The notes beneath the pieces are model-generated. The model had not been told where the DNA came from, ran no database searches, and saw nothing but the letters and a program-made list of their open reading frames with translations. From assembly GCF_046297595.1 (NCBI RefSeq), contig NZ_JBKBHT010000004.1, forward strand, positions 1-64,000: a stretch of DNA of 64,000 nt, in the 5' to 3' direction. Numbering within the stretch: position 1 is the first letter of the stretch; the number at the start of each line of letters is the position of its first letter. Shown here piece after piece: positions 45,035-54,998 of the stretch. The stretch comes from Ferrovibrio sp046297595. Lineage in GTDB: Bacteria > Pseudomonadota > Alphaproteobacteria > Ferrovibrionales > Ferrovibrionaceae. The position numbers and the translations under genes were made by a program.

Positions 45035-47848
45035 TCAGGTCGTGGTGCCGTGGCACCTTTTGTATTTCATTTCAGATCCGCACCAACAAGGGTCATTTCG
45101 GCCCGGCCGTTTAGTCGTCTTGCGGGTATCAACCCCAGTTAATTTCTTTAGTGCTCCGCGCGGAGGGGCGCTATAGCCAAGGCGTTCAGTACCTGCTGCG
45201 ATTCGTTCGATTGCGGCGGCACGTTCACGCAGCATCGCTTGTTCCTCTGCAGAAACCGCGTACTGTTCTAGTGACACGACTTCTCGTCGCGCCGCAGTAA
45301 GTTGATGGTTCCAAGCGAGCACTATCGCATAAATACTCCTTACATGAAGTATCAGGTCAGTGAGATGATTGTCCCTCATAGTGGGCAAAACATGGTCTTC
45401 CATTATTTCTAGAGCGCCAGCCGGCTGAGCCATTAAAACTAAGAAGTCGTCTACAGCTTCCAAACCCGTGATAACAATTGACCTGGCGGCCGCACCCAGA
45501 CCATAAAATTTCATGGCAGTGATGCGCCTTAGCAATGGAGGTTGGCCGGCCGCTACTGAAGCGGAGCACCAAAGCGCCAGGCAGTCGGCGAGCCGTTTCA
45601 GATCAGATTTATCGACGCCTTCTGGTAGTATGGATAAAAGGCCGCGTTGCGTCTTTCCAAAAGTGTCGCGTTCCAAAATTCCAAGAGTGGAAAAATAACT
45701 CTGAATGAGAAAGTTTGTGATCGACACGACTTTCTTAAAACGACCTAGTCGGAACAACGCCACTGCATAATTGTATCGAACAATCCGTTTCTCAGAATCG
45801 CTAAGGCTAAGTCCAGATATTGAATGGTACGCAGTTTCAACCTTTTTTGTCTCTTTATGAGACGACCAATAAATCATCTGTTTAAAGCAAAGATTGAGTT
45901 TCTCTCGTTTTCCAAGATCCCCAGAAATAAGCAATTCTTCCATAACTTTGAGATGTGATAACTCGGGAACCCCTCCATCTCGACTGTCCCAATACGTCAG
46001 CCCATCATAAGCCCAGAAACGATCCAGAGCAGGGCGAGAGCCATCTTCTGCAACAAGCACCAATTCCTGCCTGAGCGTCCTGGGATCACCTTGTTCGTGA
46101 AACATCTCATCAGAGGCAAGATCTGCTAGAACTTCGGGGCGCCCCAATCTGGGGAACAGACTTAATAAAAAGCCCATTCGCCCAACGTCCCTTTCCGACA
46201 TTAAGCTAGCAGTGAGATCAATAGTTAGCTGCTCAAGAAATTCGCGCTCTTGGCCCTCTCTGAGAAGATTCCGGCAGTCGATCGCCAATGGTCGCAGAGC
46301 ATCATGGAGGCTAATGCGGTTGGCTCGAGTGACGATAATGATGGACTTCCTGCGCATGCTTCGGATGGAAGCAGCAGCAGAAGTATGGGTTAAACCGGCA
46401 CGTGTTGTGGCTCGAATTATCTCATCCACAGTGAGGGGAACCTCAGAGAAACTCAGCAGACCTGCTACTGCTTTCTCGTCTGGAGAAAGGTTCTCAAATA
46501 GTTGTTCGAGAATTAGTTCCTGCGCAGTGGATTGCGCGTGGAGCCTCCTCTAAATTGCATCACAAAAAGCGGTGACATTCCCTCCGCAATCTCGTACCGC
46601 AATGTGAGCGGCGTTGGTGACATACAACGGCAGTCCACCAGTGAGTTTTTTTACCCTTAATGTCTCCTCGATACTTGCGGGCGCGCCGATACCTCTGAAT
46701 TCAGCTGCGATATCGTCTGTAGACCAACCTTTCAGATGTTCGACAGACACTGCTAAAACTGCTTCAAGCACGGCTGACCCGGTCCAAGGTTGACCTAGGC
46801 AAAGGAAGCGAATGTTTGGTGCGACATCGATAATTGACCGAACGGTCTGTGGGTCAAGAAGATGAATATTGTCGATGACTACACACACATTCGCATTCTG
46901 ATTTATCAAAGCAGCGGCACAGGCCCTCAGCACGTTCAATCCAGTTGACTCGGCGAATAGGGCCGCTCCAATACCGGCCTTCTTACCACCAAGGAAGCGG
47001 GCCGCTAACTCTCTGGCGATATTGTTAGGAACGGCCGCCGACGGAATATCGCGGACGTCAATATATGCGAGTGGGTATGGGCAATGTAACGCAGCCTGTG
47101 AAGCCCAAGAAGTTTTTCCAGAACCCGAGAAGCCGAGAATAAGTCGAAAATGGGAATCAGTGACCAGGGGGGGCTCATCGATTTGCGGGCGATACGATTC
47201 CGGTGGCTCGGGAAAATCGTGTAGCTGCGATACGAGCTGCTCCAACAAGGCGGGTAGCTGAGTCCCATCAATAGTTCGCCCTACTTCGCCGACTGCGGTT
47301 TCCAAGATCTTTGCTGCAAGCTTCCAGACAAGGGTTTCGCTGGGCAGTGAGGCAAGGGGAATCTTGTTGGCTGCTTCGATGCACCATTTAACGGCTTCAT
47401 TGACTGTCGCCCATGCCGGCGGCACCTCAGTAGAAGGCGAATTTGGAGTGAGTATGGATACATTGGAGGGCCAGGCTGGGCTCTTTATATCTTCAGCCAA
47501 ACTGGAGGTTGGTTCAGTGTTCGAAACAATAAAGAGAAAAGGCGTTGAGGCGCGTTCTCCAGAGTCATGCCTCTCAGAGATTTTCTTGAATCTTTCGAGT
47601 GCCGAGGAAACGTCCGCCCTTTGCAGTAGGGCAGTACGTGTCTTGACCTGAATGTAGAGGGTGCGATCAGGGAATAGAACTTCAATATCTTCGTCATTTT
47701 CGACCCTGATTGATGCCATCTTCTCGCGGGCCAGGGTCAATACGCAAGCAACACCATAAAGGTGTTGGTAAAGAAAGCTGCGGTGCATGGCGCTGATGCG
47801 GCGAACTTGATCATCATCAAGTGGTCTTATGTCGTGAGGTTTTGACAC
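45035..47848 (-). pseudogene. Avs-like nuclease-STAND NTPase-SEC-C protein, split by an in-frame TAG
   Basis: One reading frame of 938 codons interrupted only by TAG at 46550-46552 (codon 433). Codons 1-432: GTG start at 47848, a PD-(D/E)xK-like nuclease with E50, D54/E56 and QVK at 67-69, then a STAND-type ATPase with Walker A GFSGSGKT at 239-246 and Walker B VCVVID at about 321-326. After the stop the same frame continues with 40 codons lacking a usual start (helical, ENLSPDEKAVAGLLSFSE), then a helical TPR-like region and a C-terminal SEC-C zinc motif CWCGSEMKYKRCH. Layout recalls antiviral STAND proteins: effector, ATPase, sensor. Either a nonsense mutation, readthrough, or a sequencing error. 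Confidence 0.75.
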
Positions 47849-48135
47849 TGCTTTTAGTGATTGTTGGCGATTTTGCGTAAATGCAGAGGATTAAGAAGTG
47901 CGTTGATGTGTGGCGGTAGACTTTAAGGTGTCTCGATAATTTAGATGCGGAGAGCCGCAAGGTGGCTTTGATGCGAAGGCTGTTTGAATCGCGACCAGTC
48001 TACTCAGCCAGTACAAAACCAGAAGCAAGTCGTTAGCCTGTAGGGACAGGGTACCGGCGGATCAACGAGACAACAACAAGATCTCCATCCCACATACTTT
48101 TTTGCATTTAGGATGTAGGCGGACTTTGCGCCTGT

Positions 48136-49698
48136 CTATTTGGGTCGTTTCAGGTCAATCAGTGCACGCCGGCGCCTATGAGATGCGTGAGTGTAGGTGC
48201 CGGCTATCGAAAATTCTGGCCGCAATAATGGTGCGGCCGTCTCAGGTGCAGGACAAAGTATAGGCCGCTTTATTCGGGGGGGCTTTGACGGTGTGGCCTG
48301 GACCGCGGGCATTGTCGATCCTGGAATACCCGATGCGGCCGGACTGGCACCTGATTGCTGCACAGGAGCAGGTGAAGGCGATGGAGGCGGGTTAGGGGTT
48401 TGCGTCGTAAAAATTGCATACGCTAAACCGAATACCGCTAGACAGCTGACGCCAGATACCCAAAAGAATGTCTTCTCTGCTGTGCCGGTCGGCGCTGTCA
48501 CCATCTCCTTGAATTCTTTGGCAGGTAGGAAGCGATAAAGCTTAGCCTGCCATTCCTTCCGAAGTGTCCGCTGCAACAAAATGAATTGCACACCTGAAAA
48601 ACAAATCGAAACAACATAGACCACCACGACGGCCATCACCCATCGCAGTAGATTGACGTCCATGCTGGTTGTGAATCGAGCGACAATCAAACCAATGCCT
48701 ACGGCAATTGCGCCGGCCAACGAGGTAATGAGCTGGCGGGTCGTATCATTTACCTTAACGATGTCGTCAGTGACAGACTTTCGCAAATCGCCAAGCGCCT
48801 TGAGCGTGTCGCGGCTGACCTCAGAAACCGACATCTGATATGCGACCCGCGCACCTTCGTGTGCGGCGAACACATGGTCTTTGATGCAGTTGAGCGTGCT
48901 GTCGGTATTCCCGGCGGATCTAGCAAGCTCATTCGAGAGGAAGATGTGACGCTGCTCTGCTTCCCGTTCGTTTTCGAATATCCATGCTACAGTTTCCTGC
49001 AGCTCTTTGAAAGCTTCGGCACCGATAGCATCAGCAGCGTCGTCATACGCATCAGGAGGCGTGAGGGCTAGACGCGGCGGTCCTTTGAATTTTAACCTGC
49101 CGGTATCGACCTCAATTTCATCCGGCAATGCCAGCACCAGCGCGCGAATCGATGCATCGGCCCAGACCTTGAACGCCGGGTCATTCATGCGGATGCCCTT
49201 GATATCGGTCATCAGCCAAGGGCGAATATCTTCAGGGACGGAGCGCTCTGCACCGTACTCTCGAACAAGTTGCCTTGGGCTTTTTGTCGCCAAGCTGGGC
49301 TGGAAAACGACATCCGACTCCCACGGCCGCAACAGGCGGCCTTGTGTTAAAATATCTGTACGCAGACGTGCGACATTCCAGATCGTGTGGGGGTTGCCGG
49401 TCTTCAAGAATGCCTTGAGCGCAATATTCGTTAGGATCTGCAGGCCGCCAGCGGCAGGTTGCGGCTTACTGATGACAATTCGAAATGGCGCAATGTGTTC
49501 GTCGAGCTCATGACGCTCCCATGGCGTGTTCGCGCCATCAAAAACACGTGCTTGGCAGCCTGCCGCATCTGATGCACCAAGGACCGCACGTGCGTCGGCC
49601 AGCTGTAGGCTCGACACCGTAACTGTATCTGCTGTCTCGACCAGAAAGGCCGGTTCTTCGGCCTTTAATCGGTCAAGCAATTCTGCGAGTGCTATCAC
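48136..49698 (-). CDS. Membrane protein with three helices, unknown, coupled to NA37-like gene
   Basis: 520 aa from GTG 49698, which overlaps the upstream gene's end by 26 bp; an ATG 99 bases further up would overlap it much more. An N-terminal soluble part of about 330 residues contains a helical region rich in charged residues (EREAEQRHIFLSNELARSAG). Three hydrophobic helices follow (about 336-355, 362-388 and 420-442), and then a Pro/Ser/Ala-rich tail of about 80 residues. I recognise no family. Translational overlap with the NA37-like gene indicates a two-gene unit; a membrane effector is a reasonable guess because many defence systems end in one. Confidence 0.65.
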   Translation of the reverse strand: MIALAELLDRLKAEEPAFLVETADTVTVSSLQLADARAVLGASDAAGCQARVFDGANTPWERHELDEHIAPFRIVISKPQPAAGGLQILTNIALKAFLKTGNPHTIWNVARLRTDILTQGRLLRPWESDVVFQPSLATKSPRQLVREYGAERSVPEDIRPWLMTDIKGIRMNDPAFKVWADASIRALVLALPDEIEVDTGRLKFKGPPRLALTPPDAYDDAADAIGAEAFKELQETVAWIFENEREAEQRHIFLSNELARSAGNTDSTLNCIKDHVFAAHEGARVAYQMSVSEVSRDTLKALGDLRKSVTDDIVKVNDTTRQLITSLAGAIAVGIGLIVARFTTSMDVNLLRWVMAVVVVYVVSICFSGVQFILLQRTLRKEWQAKLYRFLPAKEFKEMVTAPTGTAEKTFFWVSGVSCLAVFGLAYAIFTTQTPNPPPSPSPAPVQQSGASPAASGIPGSTMPAVQATPSKPPRIKRPILCPAPETAAPLLRPEFSIAGTYTHASHRRRRALIDLKRPK

Positions 49699-50722
49699 GG
49701 ACAACGGTGTCTTCCTCGATACGCGCCGTTCGAATGGTGATTGTTTCACTGCCGTCAGGACGCCTGTTGCGCTCGACGGTACCTTCGGCCCCCTCATCGG
49801 GATAAATCAGTAGAACGCCTTCGGCGGTCCTGACCTTGCGTTGCGGCGGGCGGCGCAGCACGTTGCGATCGGGCCGGAATGCCAAGCCATCCAGCTTCAT
49901 CTGCTGCATCTTTTTCAAGACCCTGTTCTGCATTCTCACGCGGAGGTCTTCGTCATCTGGTGCGCCAGCAGCAGCTATGATGGCCTCCCCGATCGCCTCT
50001 TCGGTAATCTGATGTCTGTCGCGCAGATTACCGACGGCTCGTGTAATGGCACCAGCGACGTCGCGGCCAGGCAGTACGTCCTGAAACTCCGAAAGCGTCT
50101 TGCGCAACAGCTCTTTTACCGCCGTGCTCAACTCCTGGTCGCTCCGAGACCGCTTCACCCCCAAAAATCGCTCGAAGTAGTCGCTGATTTCCGGTGACGG
50201 GCGAACGCGGTCAGCAGCAGAGACCATCGGGTCAGCAGCACCGTTCACTACGCGTATCAGCGCGGCCTTTTGGATGGAGCGTTTGTCGTCCGTAAAGGCG
50301 TGGACAATACGGCGCAAGTTGCCCTCGGCATCATCCTGCTCGATGGCTTCTCGGTAGTCATATTTAATCAGGCTATAGATGGTGACGCCGGGGACATCAC
50401 ATTCGAGTTCGAAAATGAAGAATGCCCCATCGCGGCTGGCAGTCACATGGAGCAGAGAGAACTGGCGGGACAATGCCTGGGCGCCGGCCTCAAACGTCAC
50501 CGGATTTCCTGCCATCGCGACCAGTTGGTCACGGGTGCCGGAATCATCCTTGAACTGAAAGATGGGGGCGACGTCCGTGTCCCGGATGCGGTTAATGAAG
50601 AACTCGTCGTGCACCACGTCCCTGGCTTCTTTTGGCTCGAAGTCAGCCTCACCGCCGACGACGTGCAAGATCATGCTACGAATCCGCAGCGAGCGGTTTT
50701 CTTCCTCTGTCAGGAATCCCAC
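49673..50722 (-). CDS. Nucleoid-associated protein, NA37/YejK-like
   Basis: 349 aa from GTG 50722, chosen because GGGGAGG sits six bases upstream; upstream ATGs lack such a site. The N-terminus RIRSMILHVVGG, the FFINRIRDTD segment and the later CDVPGVTIYSLIKYDYREAIEQ block with VVHAFTDDKRSIQKAALIRV fit the 37-kDa nucleoid-associated family in outline. A beta-rich C-terminal tail ends in RIEEDTVVRD. The family binds DNA in YejK, but the assignment here is by pattern, not search. It overlaps the membrane-protein gene by 26 bp, so the pair is coexpressed. Confidence 0.6.
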   Translation of the reverse strand: MGFLTEEENRSLRIRSMILHVVGGEADFEPKEARDVVHDEFFINRIRDTDVAPIFQFKDDSGTRDQLVAMAGNPVTFEAGAQALSRQFSLLHVTASRDGAFFIFELECDVPGVTIYSLIKYDYREAIEQDDAEGNLRRIVHAFTDDKRSIQKAALIRVVNGAADPMVSAADRVRPSPEISDYFERFLGVKRSRSDQELSTAVKELLRKTLSEFQDVLPGRDVAGAITRAVGNLRDRHQITEEAIGEAIIAAAGAPDDEDLRVRMQNRVLKKMQQMKLDGLAFRPDRNVLRRPPQRKVRTAEGVLLIYPDEGAEGTVERNRRPDGSETITIRTARIEEDTVVRDSTRRIA

Positions 50723-51054
50723 TTCAAGCCTCCCCATATGCCTATTCGGCGACTGCCAACCACCCGTTGGCCATGTCGCCCGCGTCATTCGCATGCCGAG
50801 TGACAGCATTTGGGTCTACTCTCTCAGGAGGAGCTAAACAACTTGTTGTAGTTTTCTACTATTATAGAACAAAACAAGAAAATAAGCAAAATAGTCTGAT
50901 AATCCGCGCCTAAAGTTCGCTTGTGGGTGCCACAATCAGCGTGGGCGGCCATCGGCAATTACAACCGTATGCAAAGGCTAGGTTGCGCAAATCCTATGGA
51001 CGCGCATGCCCCTGATGCTCAAGCATTCACTTTTATAGGGGCGTGGGACGTCTG
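50723..51054. other. Divergent intergenic region of the cargo
   Basis: 332 bp, AT-rich around 50845-50905, between the divergent NA37-like pair and the CoiA-like gene. It must hold both promoters; I see no convincing -35/-10 pair, no repeat matching the transposon ends, and no RNA gene. Confidence 0.4.
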
Positions 51055-53016
51055 ATGGTGAAGCTCAGGGAATGGAGCGGTGGCGAGCCGCAGGAAGTCG
51101 TGAAGGTCAGTCACGCCGGTCTAGGCGACGGCCGTGTGAGGCTCGCCTATGGGATGCGGCCCGACGGAACCATGGCGCATATCAAGCTGGTCGCGAACGG
51201 CAGGGCATGTGGGTGCGTATGTTCGGCCTGCAAGCGCGAGTTGGTCGCCTACCATCCCGAGCGAATAGCGCATCACTTCAAGCATGCTGCAAACCTGAAG
51301 CGGGAATGCAAGTACGCACGAGAGTCGGCGATGCACCGATATGCTAAGCAGCTTTTGGAGCGAGAGAAGCGTCTGCTGCTGACGGGGCTAGATGTCGAGG
51401 TGGATGGATATTCCCGTACGGTCATCAAGGAGGGAATCTTCGTTTTCGATACCGTTCGGCTCGAGGAACATCTAGTTGACATCGTCCCAGACGTCATTCT
51501 GACCAAGGGTGATCGCGAGCTGTATGTGGAAATTTCCGTTACGCACCCCTGTGACGCCGAGAAAATACAGAAGATTGAGCGCCGTGGTATTTCCACACTC
51601 GAAATCGACCTCAGCGGTTATGCGTATTCAGATAATCAGGCCGAAGTTGATGACATCATCCTTCATAAGGCTCCCCGGCGCTGGGTGTATCACCGGAACG
51701 AGGAAAGCATTCGGATCAAGCTTCAAGGCGATATAGAAGCCAGGAAGGCAGTCGAGGCCGAAAAGTACCGTCGGATGGTGCTAAAAGGCCTCCAGGGCTG
51801 GGTTCCACAAAATGCCAATGACTGGCGCAACAGCGCCTATGTACGAAACTGCATCGAAGCAGACCTGGAAGAGTATATCGGCCATCCCATTGAAGGCGAT
51901 CAGTGCTTTCGCATGTCACCTCGGCTGTGGCAAGCCATGCTGCTCGCTGGCCGGATAGTGCCGCACAAACCGTATGCATCTCGCCACAACGGCATAAATC
52001 TGTTCAAAGCCGGCCTTTGGTTGGCGGAAAATCGAGCGATACAACACGGTCTGCTCGTCGCCCCCAATGCCGAAGATCTTGCAATTTTAAAGATGGAAAG
52101 ACCCCACTACCGCCCACCAATCGAGATTATTCTGCAATACGTTCGCTTCTTAGAAAAACACAAGCTGGTTCATATGCCCCGATCATTTCCAATGATTTGT
52201 GTCATCAGCGACGAACTTACTTTCCGTGTCGAGAACGCCGTGCAAGAGAGAAAGCAGAAAAAGGCAAATGCTGAATATCTAAATGACGCCATTCGTAAGC
52301 TCACGCCATTTGTTATGAATGAGTACCCACTTTTTAGTTTTGCAGAGTGGAAGATGGTTATTCAGGACAGATTCGATGCGTCCTTTGCGCAGGCATTAGA
52401 GGACACCTCTTTGTTCCAGCGGATGGCGCGAAAGCTCGAAGCCGTTGTCGAGATGGTAGAAGAGCGAAGGACAATAGCAAAGAATCTACTAGGGCTGCCT
52501 TTGGAACAGGAAGCCAAAGTGGTGTCTGAACAGATTGAGGCGGCGCGCGAAAAGGCCGCGCAGCAAGAGATGCTCATGACCAATGCTAGGATTGAGGCAA
52601 CGATAAATTATGCCGAGAAGTGGCTGAAGAATGGTGCTATCTGGGTGCGAGAGAAGCAGGAAATATTTGGAGGAAAATCAGCCGCCGAGTATGCAGCGGA
52701 AAGCGCTGATACTCTACCACGCATAGAACGTGAAGTGCATAGGCTGCGGGCCCTACAGGTTAATGAAGACGCGGAGCTATTTCATAAGGAGCAGGTCCGG
52801 CGGTACTATCAGAACTTACTCCGAGCTGCAGTGATGAGCACAATACATGAGGCGGATCGGGACTTGTTCCTGAATACTACCCGTCCGGAGCTGGGCATGA
52901 AACCAGCCGACTATGTCGTGGATGAGCCAACGTTCAGTCGTGTCAAAACTATCTTGATGATGCTTAGCACTAGAAACAGGCGCCCTATGGTCAGTAGACG
53001 TCATCGGAGATTTTGA
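51055..53016 (+). CDS. CoiA-like nuclease-domain protein
   Basis: 653 aa from ATG 51055 (a GTG 12 bases earlier is possible). An N-terminal zinc-finger-like CGCVCSACKRELVA with HHFKH is followed by a restriction-endonuclease-like fold: ESAMHRYAKQLL, then PDVILTKGDRELYVEISVTH, the order seen in competence protein CoiA. The remaining 400 residues are largely helical and charged with coiled-coil segments (about 480-560) and are not recognisable. CoiA proteins process DNA in competence; inside a cargo region a defence nuclease is plausible. Stands alone, with its own promoter. Confidence 0.65.
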   Translation: MVKLREWSGGEPQEVVKVSHAGLGDGRVRLAYGMRPDGTMAHIKLVANGRACGCVCSACKRELVAYHPERIAHHFKHAANLKRECKYARESAMHRYAKQLLEREKRLLLTGLDVEVDGYSRTVIKEGIFVFDTVRLEEHLVDIVPDVILTKGDRELYVEISVTHPCDAEKIQKIERRGISTLEIDLSGYAYSDNQAEVDDIILHKAPRRWVYHRNEESIRIKLQGDIEARKAVEAEKYRRMVLKGLQGWVPQNANDWRNSAYVRNCIEADLEEYIGHPIEGDQCFRMSPRLWQAMLLAGRIVPHKPYASRHNGINLFKAGLWLAENRAIQHGLLVAPNAEDLAILKMERPHYRPPIEIILQYVRFLEKHKLVHMPRSFPMICVISDELTFRVENAVQERKQKKANAEYLNDAIRKLTPFVMNEYPLFSFAEWKMVIQDRFDASFAQALEDTSLFQRMARKLEAVVEMVEERRTIAKNLLGLPLEQEAKVVSEQIEAAREKAAQQEMLMTNARIEATINYAEKWLKNGAIWVREKQEIFGGKSAAEYAAESADTLPRIEREVHRLRALQVNEDAELFHKEQVRRYYQNLLRAAVMSTIHEADRDLFLNTTRPELGMKPADYVVDEPTFSRVKTILMMLSTRNRRPMVSRRHRRF

Positions 53017-53054
53017 GGTTCAGGCTCCCGCGAGGCATATTTGACATCCGCCAC

Positions 53055-53921
53055 TTAGAATGCCCATCTATCTCTGGCGCACTCATTCCTTGGAGGGCGG
53101 AGGCCGTCGGGTAGTACCGGCGGCAGCCGACGGTCTGCGCACGTCCTATCTATCTGGTCTTGAGTAATAGTGGCCATGTCAGATCCATTTCCGAAATTCG
53201 CACCAGATATATCGGCATAGGAAAGATTGGCGCCGTCAAACTTCGCATGCCGTAGGTCTGCGCGAACTAAGACGGCCATACTCAGGTCCGCATCATCAAA
53301 ACGGGCGGACCGAAGGTCTGCGTTGGTAAATCTTGCAGCAATAAGGTTGGCTCCAGAGAATCTGACTCCAAAGTATTTCCGATGATATGAGAAGGGAAGT
53401 GGTGTTTCGTCTCGTGGGTCTACTGGCTCGGACTTCTGCTCGATTTTTACCGGCCTGATCTCCAACTTATTACCTACATCCGGATTATTGAATGCTATCA
53501 ACAGCGCCCCTGACATCTCAGCTTTGGAAAAATTAGCGTTCATAAAATGCCCATACGAAAGATTTGCACCATGCATGCTGGCTTCAACGAAGCTGGACTC
53601 ATCTGCAATTGCTCCACGCATATTAATTCTGTCCAGGTAGGCTCTATCCATCTTAAGTCCGCGCATAATGGCGCCATCTTTTACCAGTCGCTCCAAGGCG
53701 GCAATTTGCCCTCCATTCCCTTCCCGACCAGATTGCATGTTTACAAGTGTCCAAGCTTGAAAGCGGGCAGCTTCATCAGCTGATCTCTGATCTTTGGCGT
53801 AAGTGTAAAAGAAAGCAGTAGCTGCTATCGCTGCACTAACCCAACCTACAGTTTGACCGAATCGAACAACGAGTCTGATAAATACGTTATTCTCAAAGAA
53901 ATCTAATATCCGGCTCAACAT
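53055..53921 (-). CDS. Membrane-anchored pentapeptide-repeat protein
   Basis: 288 aa. One membrane helix near the N-terminus (about 24-42, VGWVSAAIAATAFFYTYAKD) is followed by pentapeptide repeats in two blocks, about 95-140 and 185-245, with pattern A(N/D)L-x-x (FSGANLIAARFTNADLRSAR and DLSMAVLVRADLRHAKFDG). The blocks are separated by a charged 45-residue insert. Pentapeptide helices can mimic DNA, as in gyrase-protecting Qnr/MfpA, but those are soluble; function here is unknown. Convergent with the CoiA-like gene. Confidence 0.8.
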   Translation of the reverse strand: MLSRILDFFENNVFIRLVVRFGQTVGWVSAAIAATAFFYTYAKDQRSADEAARFQAWTLVNMQSGREGNGGQIAALERLVKDGAIMRGLKMDRAYLDRINMRGAIADESSFVEASMHGANLSYGHFMNANFSKAEMSGALLIAFNNPDVGNKLEIRPVKIEQKSEPVDPRDETPLPFSYHRKYFGVRFSGANLIAARFTNADLRSARFDDADLSMAVLVRADLRHAKFDGANLSYADISGANFGNGSDMATITQDQIDRTCADRRLPPVLPDGLRPPRNECARDRWAF

Positions 53922-54168
53922 TGTGGTCTTTCTCCATACGTATAGGCCTTCGTGGCCACCTTCATTTGTCCCGATGACCTATGGGCCAGCACGGCACCTC
54001 AGCTAGACGCATCGCGGAATGCGGGCACTGTCGAGTAGTGCCGATCGCAAACGCCCTAGGCAGCGTTAATAAAATAATGTGAAAAACTTTATCGCACGAA
54101 TGTTTTCGCGTGCCGGCGAGCCATGAATTAGAATCCGATCCATATCGAGTCTATTGGAAGACGAAGAT

Positions 54169-54990
54169 ATGGGCACTTCAACGGAATCGAATGTCGACTT
54201 GCAGGCGTTCCTTGTGGGCCTTCTCAAGGAAGGCCCGCCACAGCCTGCTCCGCCGATCTGCCTGGAACCTGTAAGACGGTTTTGGGGTGCAGGTGATAGA
54301 GGGGGCGAACCTGCAGAGATTCTGGATAGGCACCCAGAGCTCCCTCTGGAACAACTTGCAGCTTGCAAAGAAAGAACTATCCCGAGGTCGCCAAGAAGCG
54401 CTTTTCGGGGTCGACATGCTCGCTTTCATAGTCGGAAAACCGGGCGGACAATGCGAGCAACATCGGATCTAGAGTTCAGATTCATGATGCTGTGCGAGGT
54501 AGATTCAAGTGTAACCGCGTTCATCGAGCAGCCGCTAACACTAAGGTATCGTGTGGCCGGCAGCCGTGCCCGCATACATAAGCCGGATTTCATGGTCCAG
54601 CGAGGGGCTGCAATTGAATTAATTGAGACAAAATGGGAAGGCGACGCGGCCTCGCCTGAAAACGAAGCGCGGTGGCCGGTGATCGGCGCGGCTGTATCGG
54701 CGCTTGGTTGGAGCTTTGAGGTTGTGTCCGAACGTCACATTAACCGCCAGCCTAGGCTTGATAATGTCATAGCTCTTCATTGTGCGCGGCACACACCGAT
54801 GCCGAATCCAGAGATGGAGCTCCAGTTGGCGAACCTAGTGAGACAAGGTGCAGTGTGCAGCATAGATCAAGCTATAAAGGCTATTCCCACCTTGTCCCTT
54901 AGGCAAATTCTGGCAATGACCTTCATGGGGCGCATCCGCCTTCTGCTGGATGAAGAAATTAGCGGGAGTAGCAGAATTCTGAGTGCATAG
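54169..54990 (+). CDS. tnsA: Tn7-like transposition endonuclease TnsA
   Basis: 273 aa from ATG 54169; an upstream TTG is possible and the first ~70 residues look poorly conserved. TnsA cuts the 5' ends of the transposon so that, with TnsB, it is excised completely. The restriction-like catalytic residues are visible: E102 (SDLEFRF), D140 (KPDF) and E153-x-K155 (LIETKW). The SAFRGRHARFHSRKTGR stretch before them is characteristic. First gene of tnsA-tnsB-tnsC-tniQ, eight bases before tnsB. Confidence 0.88.
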   Translation: MGTSTESNVDLQAFLVGLLKEGPPQPAPPICLEPVRRFWGAGDRGGEPAEILDRHPELPLEQLAACKERTIPRSPRSAFRGRHARFHSRKTGRTMRATSDLEFRFMMLCEVDSSVTAFIEQPLTLRYRVAGSRARIHKPDFMVQRGAAIELIETKWEGDAASPENEARWPVIGAAVSALGWSFEVVSERHINRQPRLDNVIALHCARHTPMPNPEMELQLANLVRQGAVCSIDQAIKAIPTLSLRQILAMTFMGRIRLLLDEEISGSSRILSA

Positions 54991-54998
54991 GGGGCGGG

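Noticed and set aside
46427..46549. AGGAGG directly after the TAG as a restart site for a separate downstream gene
   Set aside because: No ATG, GTG or TTG lies at a useful distance; the first in-frame GTG is over 100 bases further on and would remove conserved-looking protein.
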